Part shown: positions 1 to 4,782 of the stretch, one piece after another | Numbering within the stretch: the first letter of the stretch is position 1 | How the letters are laid out: every line of letters starts with the position of its first letter | Assembly: GCA_043744375.1 (NCBI GenBank) | Contig: JAYTUU010000039.1 | Coordinates: 1-9,180, forward strand | Origin: CAIYPH01 sp043744375 | GTDB lineage: Bacteria; Pseudomonadota; Alphaproteobacteria; Acetobacterales; Acetobacteraceae | Direction of reading: 5' to 3' | Length of the DNA: 9,180 bases | The notes under the pieces: generated by a model | What the model saw: only the letters and a program-made list of their open reading frames with translations | Database searches by the model: none | Told to the model about the DNA's origin: nothing | Made by a program: the position numbers and the translations under genes

Positions 1-270
1 GGCCTCGATCATGCCGAGGGGGGCGGCGTAGGCGGAGAGGCCGGCCTCGATGGCAAGGGAAAAATGGTAATGCGGGTCGTAGGCGGCGGGGTTGGGGGCA
101 AACGAGCGCGCCGGGCCATGCTCGAAACCCTGGTCGACGGGGAGGATGACGAGCTTGCCGGTGCCGCCGAGCTTGCCCTCCATCAGGATGCGGGCAAGGT
201 TGCCCTTGGTGCCCGGGTTGTCGCTCTCGTAGTGGTCGAGAATCTTTTTCACCCGTTGGGTAATGCGCAT
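1..270 (-). CDS. fbaB: Class I fructose-bisphosphate aldolase (FbaB/DhnA type), N-terminal part
   Basis: The enzyme reversibly splits fructose 1,6-bisphosphate into dihydroxyacetone phosphate and glyceraldehyde 3-phosphate in the cytoplasm, by a Schiff-base mechanism in the class I family. The 90 codons visible contain the segment GGTGKLVILPVDQGFEHGPA (residues 35-54), which matches the start of the E. coli FbaB barrel, followed by SFAPNPAAYDP and LAIEAG in the same order as in that family. The Schiff-base lysine lies beyond the window edge, so catalytic competence cannot be judged. The ATG at 270-268 has AGAGGA six bases upstream on the minus strand. The gene is cut by the left window edge. 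It follows an unrecognised gene on the same strand after a 40-base gap, so the two may be co-transcribed. The family call comes from recalled motif similarity, not a search. Confidence 0.9.
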   Translation of the reverse strand, partial: MRITQRVKKILDHYESDNPGTKGNLARILMEGKLGGTGKLVILPVDQGFEHGPARSFAPNPAAYDPHYHFSLAIEAGLSAYAAPLGMIEA

Positions 271-310
271 GGTCGGTCCTCTTGCTCGGGAGAGTTGGTT
301 GGTTGCCGTG

Positions 311-724
311 TTAGCGCAGAGCTTGGTTAATGTCACGTTCGAGCCACGCCAGCAGGCGGCGGTGGGCGCCGTGGGTGCTCATGTCGAGAGCAGCGGGTCG
401 ATGTGGCAGGACGATGGCATGCTGTGCCGTCGCGGCGGCGGAGACGGCGGGGAAGCTGGCGAGGTGGGGAGCGAGGATCAAGGCGGGTTGGCCGAGGCGC
501 AGGGCTTCCATCGCGCGGCCGGGAGCGTCAGCACAGTCGAGCAGGTCGGCGGCGCTCGTGGCGGGGAATTCGGCGCGGGCGGCGGCGATCAGAGCGATCC
601 ACCAGGCGGCGCCGGCGTAGAGTGCGGCGGCCTCGCCGGAGAGCAGGACGACCGGGAGTCCAGGGCGCAGGGCGGCGCGGGCGTCGTCCAGTCGGTGCAC
701 GGTGACGGCGGGGTTTGAGAACAT
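311..724 (-). CDS. Conserved-looking hypothetical protein, 137 aa, upstream of fbaB
   Basis: I do not recognise a family. The product is rich in alanine and leucine with alternating hydrophobic strands and helices. Near residues 23-33 there is GLPVVLLSGEA, then a Trp-Trp pair (WWIALIAAARAEFP, about 41-54), a segment LLDCADAPGRAMEALRLGQ (about 61-79) and LILAPHLASFPAV. There is no signal peptide and no convincing membrane span, so a small soluble alpha/beta protein is likely. It ends 40 bases before fbaB in the same direction, which suggests an operon with a glycolytic gene. The ATG at 724 has no good ribosome binding site; a GTG eight codons further in is an alternative with no better site. 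The long open frame and its coding-like order of third-position G/C favour a real gene over the overlapping plus-strand frames. Confidence 0.65.
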   Translation of the reverse strand: MFSNPAVTVHRLDDARAALRPGLPVVLLSGEAAALYAGAAWWIALIAAARAEFPATSAADLLDCADAPGRAMEALRLGQPALILAPHLASFPAVSAAATAQHAIVLPHRPAALDMSTHGAHRRLLAWLERDINQALR

Positions 725-787
725 GCTTGACGTTCAAGCCTTTGCGGGGTTGAAACTCAATTTGCTCCAGAAATGCGGGAGGATATA
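725..787. promoter_or_regulatory. Divergent intergenic region with small palindrome
   Basis: This short stretch separates the leftward hypothetical/fbaB genes from the rightward helical-protein/zapA genes, so both promoters probably lie in or near it. Directly beside the leftward start codon is a dyad GCTTGA-CGT-TCAAGC (725-739), which could bind a dimeric regulator or be chance. On the minus strand TTGAGT and TTGAAC are separated by 17 bases, a weak sigma-70-like pair. On the plus strand TTGACG (727-732) resembles a -35 box but lacks a clear -10 box. Promoter placement is inference only. Confidence 0.3.
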
Positions 788-1000
788 GTGGCGCCGAGCG
801 ATGACCCTGACGAGGCGGCCGACCGGCTCGAACACGCGCTGGAGCGGATTGCGATGCAAGCTGGGCAGGAGCGCGCGGGTCTTGAGCGCGCCAGGCAGGA
901 CCCGGTGCTGCCTTCGGGTGCCAGCGTGTCCGAGATCGCCGAACGGCTGGACGTGCTGATCACGCGGCTGCGGACGACGCTGTCCGCGGAACGGGAATAG
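788..1000 (+). CDS. Small helical (DUF4164-like) protein preceding zapA
   Basis: This is a 70-residue acidic, Arg/Glu-rich protein predicted to be almost all helix: DDPDEAADRLEHALERIAMQ near the N-terminus and EIAERLDVLITRLRTTL near the C-terminus have heptad-like spacing of hydrophobic residues, so a short coiled coil is likely. A small coiled-coil protein of the DUF4164 type sits directly before zapA in many alphaproteobacteria; I assign it by position and character, not by a diagnostic motif. The start chosen is GTG 788 because GGGAGG (777-782) stands five bases before it; the upstream ATG at 773 would place this ribosome binding site inside the gene and has none of its own. The stop is 11 bases before zapA, so the two are probably co-translated. 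A role beside ZapA in division is a guess from neighbourhood. Confidence 0.75.
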   Translation: MAPSDDPDEAADRLEHALERIAMQAGQERAGLERARQDPVLPSGASVSEIAERLDVLITRLRTTLSAERE

Positions 1001-1011
1001 GGAGAAGGCGC

Positions 1012-1347
1012 GTGGCGCAGGTGACGGTTAAGATCAACGGCTACACCTATACCGTGGGCTGCGAGGACGGCCAGGAGGGCCATCTGACGGCGATGGCGGA
1101 GCAGGTGGAGGGCCGGATCGGCAGCATCAAGGCGCTCGGCGGGAGTTCGGGGGAGGCGCGGCTGCTGGTGCTGGCCTCGCTGCTGATGGCCGACGAATTG
1201 CACGATATGCGCATCGAGCTCGACGCGATTCGCGCCAGCGGCGGGCGAGCGGTGCGGCCGGTCAAGGCGGAAGGCGAGCTGGGCCGGCGCATGGGACGGC
1301 TGGCGGCGCGCGCGGAACAGATTGCAGCGGACCTCGAACGTCCCTAG
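1012..1347 (+). CDS. zapA: Cell division protein ZapA
   Basis: ZapA binds FtsZ in the cytoplasm and promotes bundling of FtsZ protofilaments at the division site. The 111-residue product opens with VTVKINGYTYTVGCEDGQE (residues 4-22), the beta-hairpin and helix start typical of ZapA, followed by HLTAMAEQVEGRI and a long helical C-terminal half that forms the tetramerising coiled coil in the family. The length is usual. The start is GTG 1012, with GGAGAAGG (1001-1008) just upstream; no in-frame ATG fits the conserved N-terminus. It lies 11 bases after the small helical gene and immediately before the 6S RNA, the arrangement known from many alphaproteobacteria. Its stop codon lies only a few bases before the 6S RNA 5' end, so the RNA may be processed from a zapA read-through transcript or start at its own promoter within zapA. 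Confidence 0.93.
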   Translation: MAQVTVKINGYTYTVGCEDGQEGHLTAMAEQVEGRIGSIKALGGSSGEARLLVLASLLMADELHDMRIELDAIRASGGRAVRPVKAEGELGRRMGRLAARAEQIAADLERP

Positions 1348-1350
1348 ATA

Positions 1351-1510
1351 GGTGTTGGAGCTGCCCGGTGCGTCAGGCAATTCATCCCCAGGGCCAATAA
1401 GCAACTCCCGGGAACTGGCTCTGTCGTGATCCTGGTCACGGTACCTGGTGCCCACCTGCGCAAGCAGGCCTTGGGAGGATGCAAGGCCAACGGCCATGGT
1501 GGCTCCACTT
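1351..1510 (+). ncRNA. ssrS: 6S RNA
   Basis: 6S RNA binds the housekeeping sigma-70 RNA polymerase by imitating an open promoter and damps transcription in stationary phase. The roughly 160-base stretch folds into the expected long rod. The closing stem pairs 1357-1365 with 1498-1506 over nine positions including two G-U pairs. An inner stem pairs 1388-1395 with 1467-1474, CATCC (1383-1387) can pair with GGATG (1477-1481), and the tip hairpin CGTGA-TCCTGG-TCACG occupies 1425-1440. A run of five T follows the closing stem (1509-1513). Position between zapA and 5-formyltetrahydrofolate cyclo-ligase is the classic 6S RNA site in proteobacteria. The exact ends are estimated from the closing stem. 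A 5-FCL reading frame with ATG 1479 would overlap the RNA, which argues for the later GTG start of that gene. Confidence 0.9.
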
Positions 1511-1526
1511 TTTCCGGATATCCCGC

Positions 1527-2108
1527 GTGATTGATATCCCCGAACGCAAGCGCCTCGCCCGCATCGCGGCGAGCGCCCGTCGCGATCGCTGGGACCCGGC
1601 ACTCGGCGCCGAACTCGCCCGCCACGTGCTCGCCGACCTGCCGCTGCTCGCGGGTGCCGCCATCTCCGGCTTCTGGCCGATCGGCCGCGAAATCGATATC
1701 CGCCCGCTGCTCGCGGCGCTCCATGCGCGCGGCCATCCGATCCTGCTGCCCGAGACCCCCAAACGCGGCAACCCGCTGATTTTCCGCCATTGGCACCCCG
1801 GCGCCCCGATGATCCCCGAGCGCTTCGGCACTTTCCGCCCGGATGGGCCGGTCGGCCTGCCGGAGGTGCTGCTCGTGCCTCTCCTCGCCTTCGACCGCAC
1901 CGGCCGCCGCCTCGGCTATGGCGGCGGGTTCTATGACCGCACCCTGCCCACCCTACCCGGCGCACGCGCCATCGGCTGCGCCTATGCGGCCCAGGAGATG
2001 GACGAAGTGCCCGCCGACGCCTACGACGCCCGCCTCGACGCCATCGCCACCGAGCGCGGCGTCATCCAATGTTCGGAAATTGCTGCGCCACCCTGTGAAA
2101 TCGGGTAG
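1527..2108 (+). CDS. ygfA: 5-formyltetrahydrofolate cyclo-ligase (5-FCL)
   Basis: The enzyme uses ATP to convert 5-formyltetrahydrofolate to 5,10-methenyltetrahydrofolate, returning an inhibitory storage folate to the one-carbon pool in the cytoplasm. The diagnostic motif RLGYGGGFYDRTL lies at about residues 128-140, preceded by PEVLLVPLLAFDRTG and followed by the C-terminal DARLDAIATERGV, all in family order. The N-terminal KRLARIAASARRD provides the conserved basic residues. From GTG 1527 the product is 193 residues, the usual size. This start is chosen because the in-frame ATG at 1479 lies inside the 6S RNA and adds residues unlike the family; no strong ribosome binding site precedes 1527. 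The gene follows 6S RNA by 16 bases. Codons here end mostly in C, unlike the G-ending codons of yebC and ruv downstream. Confidence 0.92.
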   Translation: MIDIPERKRLARIAASARRDRWDPALGAELARHVLADLPLLAGAAISGFWPIGREIDIRPLLAALHARGHPILLPETPKRGNPLIFRHWHPGAPMIPERFGTFRPDGPVGLPEVLLVPLLAFDRTGRRLGYGGGFYDRTLPTLPGARAIGCAYAAQEMDEVPADAYDARLDAIATERGVIQCSEIAAPPCEIG

Positions 2109-2109
2109 G

Positions 2110-2161
2110 AACGGTGCATGAGCATCCATGAAGTAATTAGCTCCCCAATTCCTGCACCGTT
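2110..2161. repeat. Inverted repeat around the start of the toxin-antitoxin-like pair
   Basis: AACGGTGCA (2110-2118) and its exact reverse complement TGCACCGTT (2153-2161) flank 34 bases. The left arm ends on the A of the ATG at 2118 and lies between the AGGA ribosome binding site and that start. A ten-base perfect palindrome, GCTGGCCAGC, follows directly at 2162-2171. The pair could be an operator bound by an autoregulating antitoxin or a hairpin affecting initiation; both readings are inference, and nine-base arms may also arise by chance in GC-rich DNA. Confidence 0.4.
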
Positions 2162-2645
2162 GCTGGCCAGCTTGACCGGCCAGACCGCGCATGACCATGG
2201 CCAGCGCGGGGCAGTTCGCAGCAGGCTCGATCGATGGCGGGGAGGCGTGGAAGCCCTGCGACCTATCGTGATAGGGGCCAGCGATTATCTGGACAATCTG
2301 AAGCGTGAACAGCATGTCGCGGTTTCTTCGGACCTTGAGGCGGCGATCCCGGTGCTTCTCGACAAGGAGTGCCGCTTGGCTACGCAGCGGGAGCTGGTGC
2401 TTGGGTTGATTGAGTCGCTGCGTTCGTCGGCTTCAGAGCTGGCGCCCGAACTGCTCGCCGACGTAAAGCAGACTTCCACCGCACTGGATGACCTGCTGGT
2501 GACCTGGCTCGAAACCCTCCGTGACCTGCGGTGGGAGGCGATGATGATCCTCGCCGACCGGGCGCCGCCGTCGGCGGGAACCAAGCTGAGTACGCCTGAA
2601 CAGGTGCAGGAGTGGTTTGCCGGGTTGGATGCGCCCGACGCGTGA
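2118..2645 (+). CDS. Hypothetical helical protein, candidate antitoxin partner
   Basis: I do not recognise a family. The 175-residue product is predicted mostly helical, with long Leu/Glu/Asp-rich stretches such as LEAAIPVLLDKECRLATQRE (residues about 73-92), LVLGLIESLRSS and TSTALDDLLVTWLETLRDLR, and no membrane span or signal peptide. The C-terminus, from RDLRWEAMMILADRAPP to PEQVQEWFAGLDAPDA, has the look of a partner-binding tail, but this is impression, not a motif match. The ATG at 2118 has AGGA seven bases upstream and starts nine bases after the 5-FCL stop. The stop overlaps the GTG of the next gene by four bases, so the two are translationally coupled. Because the second gene is RelE/ParE-like, an antitoxin role is the leading guess, although 175 residues is long for a type II antitoxin. 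Codon use is less GC-biased than in neighbours, suggesting acquisition. Confidence 0.7.
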   Translation: MSIHEVISSPIPAPLLASLTGQTAHDHGQRGAVRSRLDRWRGGVEALRPIVIGASDYLDNLKREQHVAVSSDLEAAIPVLLDKECRLATQRELVLGLIESLRSSASELAPELLADVKQTSTALDDLLVTWLETLRDLRWEAMMILADRAPPSAGTKLSTPEQVQEWFAGLDAPDA

Positions 2646-2917
2646 TTGTTCTTAGGACCCCCCGAGGGGAAAAGGCCTTGCGCAAGCTCGACCGAGCACT
2701 GCGCGACGATGCTGAAGCGGCCTTGAAAAAATTTATCGAAGGAAATTTGTCACGGGGCCTCAATTTCGAGAGGCTCCGAGGGCACGATCGCCTCTTTTCG
2801 ATCAGGATCAACATGAATTTCCGCATCATTCTCAGTCAGACGGACGACGCGGAAACATTTGAAATCCACGATATCGGCCCCCACGACATCTACCGCCGGC
2901 TCGGCGGCGACGACTGA
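2642..2917 (+). CDS. RelE/ParE-superfamily toxin-like protein
   Basis: Proteins of this fold are small basic toxins, either ribosome-dependent mRNA endonucleases or gyrase poisons, held inactive by a partner encoded beside them. The 91-residue product has the fold's order: two N-terminal helices (EKALRKLDRALRDDAEAALK, residues 10-29), the GLNFERLRG turn (39-47), strands LFSIRINMNFRIILSQ (51-66) and a final strand-loop FEIHDIGPHDIYRR (73-86). Arg55, Arg61, His81 and Tyr84 are candidate functional residues by position, but RelE-family active sites vary and I cannot assign an activity. GTG 2642 is chosen because it overlaps the upstream TGA as GTGA; an upstream in-frame ATG at 2612 would overlap the previous gene by 34 bases. 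The stop lies 16 bases before the phosphoesterase start. It could be a degenerate or domesticated toxin, as both neighbours are core genes. Confidence 0.75.
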   Translation: MIVLRTPRGEKALRKLDRALRDDAEAALKKFIEGNLSRGLNFERLRGHDRLFSIRINMNFRIILSQTDDAETFEIHDIGPHDIYRRLGGDD

Positions 2918-2933
2918 TAGGGCGGACAACCCC

Positions 2934-3749
2934 ATGCGCATCCTCTTCCTCGGTGACGTCGTCGGCCGGTCCGGTCGCGAGGCCGCCGCCGCGGCGATCA
3001 CCCGGTTACGAGCGGAGTTGCGGGTCGATCTCGCGATCATCAACGCGGAGAACGCGTCGCACGGGTTCGGCCTCGGGCCGGACATGGGGCGGGCGCTGTT
3101 CGCGGCAGGGGCCGACGTGATCACGCTCGGCAATCATGCGTGGGACCGCAAGGAGCTGCTGCCGTATATCGCGGAAACGCCGCGGCTGATCCGGCCGTTG
3201 AATTTTCCACCGGGAACGCCCGGCGCCGGCAGCGTCGTCGTCACGCTGGCCGATGGGCGCAAGGCGCTGGTGCTGAACGCGATGGGGCGGCTGTTCATGG
3301 ACCCGCTCGATTGTCCGTTCCGGCTCTCTGCCGTCGAACTCGCCAAACACAAGCTCGGTTCCTCCGTCGCCGCCATCGTCGTCGATTTCCACGCCGAAGC
3401 CACGAGTGAAAAGATGGCGTTCGCGCACAGCTTCGACGGCCAGGTCTCGCTCGTCGTCGGCACGCATACCCACTGCCCCTCCGCCGATCACCAGATCCTG
3501 CCAGGCGGCACCGCGTTCCAGTCCGACGCCGGCATGTGCGGCGACTACGACAGCGTCATCGGCATGACCAAGGAAATCGCCGCCACTCGGTTCTGGCGGA
3601 AAATGCCCGGGGAGCGGCTGCAACCGGCGGAAGGGGAGGCCACCGTGTGCGGCCTGCTCGTCACCACCAACGACAGCACAGGCCTCGCCGAAAGCATCCA
3701 CCCCATCCGCCTCGGCGGCCGTTTGTCGCAGACGATGCCCACGGTGTAG
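2934..3749 (+). CDS. TIGR00282-family metallophosphoesterase (YmdB-type)
   Basis: The B. subtilis relative YmdB is a dinuclear-metal phosphodiesterase active on 2',3'-cyclic AMP that affects biofilm gene expression; the role in proteobacteria is not well defined. All expected metal and catalytic motifs are visible in the 271-residue product: GDVVGRSGR with Asp8, NAENASHGFG with Glu39, GNHAWDRKE with Asn67 and His68, DFHAEATSEK with His153, and GTHTHCPSAD with His178 and His180; SDAGMCGDYDSVIG follows at 197-210. Length is typical. The ATG at 2934 starts exactly at the conserved MRILFLGD; an earlier in-frame ATG at 2859 lies inside the toxin-like gene. Third positions favour G in the middle of the gene and C in the second half, an unexplained shift. 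The final codon and TAG lie within the left terminal repeat of the palindromic element downstream. Confidence 0.93.
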   Translation: MRILFLGDVVGRSGREAAAAAITRLRAELRVDLAIINAENASHGFGLGPDMGRALFAAGADVITLGNHAWDRKELLPYIAETPRLIRPLNFPPGTPGAGSVVVTLADGRKALVLNAMGRLFMDPLDCPFRLSAVELAKHKLGSSVAAIVVDFHAEATSEKMAFAHSFDGQVSLVVGTHTHCPSADHQILPGGTAFQSDAGMCGDYDSVIGMTKEIAATRFWRKMPGERLQPAEGEATVCGLLVTTNDSTGLAESIHPIRLGGRLSQTMPTV

Positions 3750-3786
3750 AAGCCGCGGTTCTGCGGGAGAGGAAGGGAAGGAAGGC
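3742..3786 (+). repeat. Left terminal inverted repeat of the palindromic element
   Basis: Its reverse complement aligns with 3972-4012: shared blocks include GCCTTCCTTC at the inner end, GAACCGC in the middle and TTCTA followed by ACCG at the outer end, with a few substitutions and a four-base length difference. It begins inside the last codons of the phosphoesterase gene (CGGTGTAGAA), so that gene's termination is embedded in the repeat. The inner part is a purine-rich GGAAGGGAAGGAAGG tract. Confidence 0.75.
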
Positions 3787-3826
3787 CAGGGCTCTGCCCT
3801 GGACCCGCCAAAGGCAGGGCCTTTGG
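3786..3826 (+). repeat. Paired small hairpins, left half of the element
   Basis: Two perfect stems stand side by side. The first is CCAGGGC-TCT-GCCCTGG (3786-3802, seven pairs, three-base loop). The second is CCAAAGGC-AGG-GCCTTTGG (3808-3826, eight pairs, three-base loop). They have counterparts in the right half. There is no T-run behind them, so they do not look like a standard intrinsic terminator, though they may slow polymerase or protect the 3' end of the upstream message. Confidence 0.8.
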
Positions 3827-3836
3827 AAACCAACAC

Positions 3837-3915
3837 TTTAAGGTTCTTGATGATGAGGGGCGCGTCTCGGTGGTTGTGCCACGGAGTTGCGCCCCTCATC
3901 ATCAAGAACCTTGAG
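3837..3915 (+). repeat. Central long hairpin of the palindromic element
   Basis: Positions 3840-3863 and 3889-3912 are exact reverse complements over 24 bases; the arms begin AAGGTTCTTGATGATG. As RNA the stem gains wobble or A-U pairs outward to 3837/3915. It continues inward through CTC/GAG (3866-3868 with 3884-3886), a G-G mismatch and GTGG/CCAC (3870-3873 with 3879-3882) to a five-base loop TTGTG at 3874-3878. It is thus an almost uninterrupted rod of 79 bases. No T-run follows, so a terminator call is not supported. Confidence 0.9.
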
Positions 3916-3924
3916 TCCGGGGTT

Positions 3925-3965
3925 CTAAGGGCCTCGCCCTTAGTGGGGTCGAGGGGCAAAGCCCC
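3925..3965 (+). repeat. Paired small hairpins, right half of the element
   Basis: The first stem is CTAAGGGC-CTC-GCCCTTAG (3925-3943, eight pairs, three-base loop). The second is GGGGC-AAA-GCCCC (3953-3965, five pairs). They mirror the two hairpins of the left half. The stem at 3925-3943 differs from its counterpart at 3808-3826 at two base pairs, each changed on both sides so that pairing is kept. Confidence 0.8.
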
Positions 3966-3971
3966 CGCCTT

Positions 3972-4012
3972 GCCTTCCTTCTCTTCCCCGTGGAACCGCA
4001 GTTTCTATACCG
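3972..4012 (-). repeat. Right terminal inverted repeat of the palindromic element
   Basis: This is the partner of 3742-3786, with a pyrimidine-rich inner end GCCTTCCTTCTCTTCC, then GGAACCGCAG and TTTCTATACCG at the outer end. It ends where the ribosome binding site GGGAG (4014-4018) of yebC begins, so yebC keeps an intact initiation region although its leader is otherwise made of the element. Confidence 0.75.
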
Positions 4013-4023
4013 AGGGAGTCGTC

Positions 4024-4773
4024 ATGGCCGGGCATTCGCAGTTCAAGAATATCATGCATCGCAAGGGCGCGCAGGATGCCAAGCGTGCTCGGGCGTTTGC
4101 GAAGTTGATACGGGAGATCACGGTTTCTGCGCGATCGGGGTTGCCGGATGTGGCCGCGAATCCGCGGTTGCGGGCGGCGGTGGGGGCGGCGTTGAAGGCG
4201 AACATGACGCGCGACACGGTGGAGCGGGCGATCAAGAAGGCGACGGGGGTGGCGGGGGGCGAGGATTATGTGGAGGTCCGTTACGAGGGCTATGGCCCGG
4301 CGGGGGTGGCGGTGATCGTCGAGGCGTTGACGGATAATCGGAACCGGACGGCGTCGGACGTGCGCAGTGCGTTTGCCAAGCATGGCGGGGCGTTGGGGGA
4401 GACGAACAGCGTTTCTTTTATGTTCTCACGGCTCGGTGTGGTGCGTTATCCCGCGAGTGTGGCGAGCGAGGATGCGATGCTGGAGGCGGCGATCGAGGCC
4501 GGGGCGGAGGATGTGGCGAGTGGGGCCGACGGGCATGAGGTGACGACGCCGATCGGCGATTTTTTTGCGGTGCGCGATGCGTTGGAGCAGCGGTTCGGGG
4601 CGCCGGAGTCGGCGAAGCTGGAGTGGCGGCCGGCGAATTCGGTGTCGCTGGACGAGGATCGGGCGGCGTCGGTGATGAAGCTGCTGGACGTGCTGGAGGA
4701 TAATGACGACGTGCAGAACGTGTATGCGAATTTCGAGGTAACCGAGGACGTGCTGGCGAAAATGTCGGCGTAG
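4024..4773 (+). CDS. yebC: YebC/PmpR-family protein (TACO1-like)
   Basis: Members of this family have been described as DNA-binding regulators and, more recently, as ribosome-associated factors that help translation of proline-rich stretches. The 249-residue product begins MAGHSQFKNIMHRKGAQDAK, continues with AKLIREITVSAR and later NRNRTASDVRSAFAKHGGAL (about residues 106-125) and SVSFMFSRLG, all hallmarks of the family; length is standard. ATG 4024 is chosen because it starts the conserved MAGHS and has GGGAG six bases upstream; the open frame extends leftward through the palindromic element to 3823 but that extension is repeat DNA. It is followed after nine bases by ruvC, the usual order in many bacteria. 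Codons end strongly in G. Any link to the polyproline TolA encoded further along is speculative. Confidence 0.95.
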   Translation: MAGHSQFKNIMHRKGAQDAKRARAFAKLIREITVSARSGLPDVAANPRLRAAVGAALKANMTRDTVERAIKKATGVAGGEDYVEVRYEGYGPAGVAVIVEALTDNRNRTASDVRSAFAKHGGALGETNSVSFMFSRLGVVRYPASVASEDAMLEAAIEAGAEDVASGADGHEVTTPIGDFFAVRDALEQRFGAPESAKLEWRPANSVSLDEDRAASVMKLLDVLEDNDDVQNVYANFEVTEDVLAKMSA

Positions 4774-4782
4774 GAGGGGTTT

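Larger units (their letters stand above)
3742..4012. mobile_element. Nearly palindromic 271-bp repeat element (MITE- or REP-like), non-coding
   Basis: The whole gap between the phosphoesterase and yebC is one inverted structure. The outer ends (3742-3786 and 3972-4012) are imperfect terminal inverted repeats. Inside them are two small hairpins on each side and a central 79-nt hairpin. Because of the symmetry, both strands can be read as the peptide fragments FLMMRGA and APLIIKNL, an artefact of the palindrome and not a gene. There is no transposase frame, so if mobile it would depend on an enzyme elsewhere. I see no clear target-site duplication at the ends. The left end includes the last codon and stop of the phosphoesterase; the right end stops two bases before the yebC ribosome binding site. 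Ends are defined by loss of arm similarity. Confidence 0.75.

Noticed and set aside
757..1965. 402-codon open frame on the minus strand across zapA, 6S RNA and 5-FCL
   Set aside because: The product is Arg/Gly/Ala-rich without domains and covers an established RNA gene and three plus-strand genes.
3300..3700. Codon-ending shift from G to C inside the phosphoesterase gene as a sign of gene fusion
   Set aside because: All family motifs run in one frame at normal spacing across the shift, so the gene is intact; local mosaic composition alone is weak evidence.
3837..3915. Central hairpin as a rho-independent terminator
   Set aside because: The stem is strong but far longer than usual, lacks a following T-run and is part of a larger symmetric element, so a terminator label is not supported.
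3823..4023. 67-codon N-terminal extension of yebC through the palindromic element
   Set aside because: The extension encodes repeat-derived sequence, lacks family similarity and stands before a good ribosome binding site and the conserved MAGHS start.
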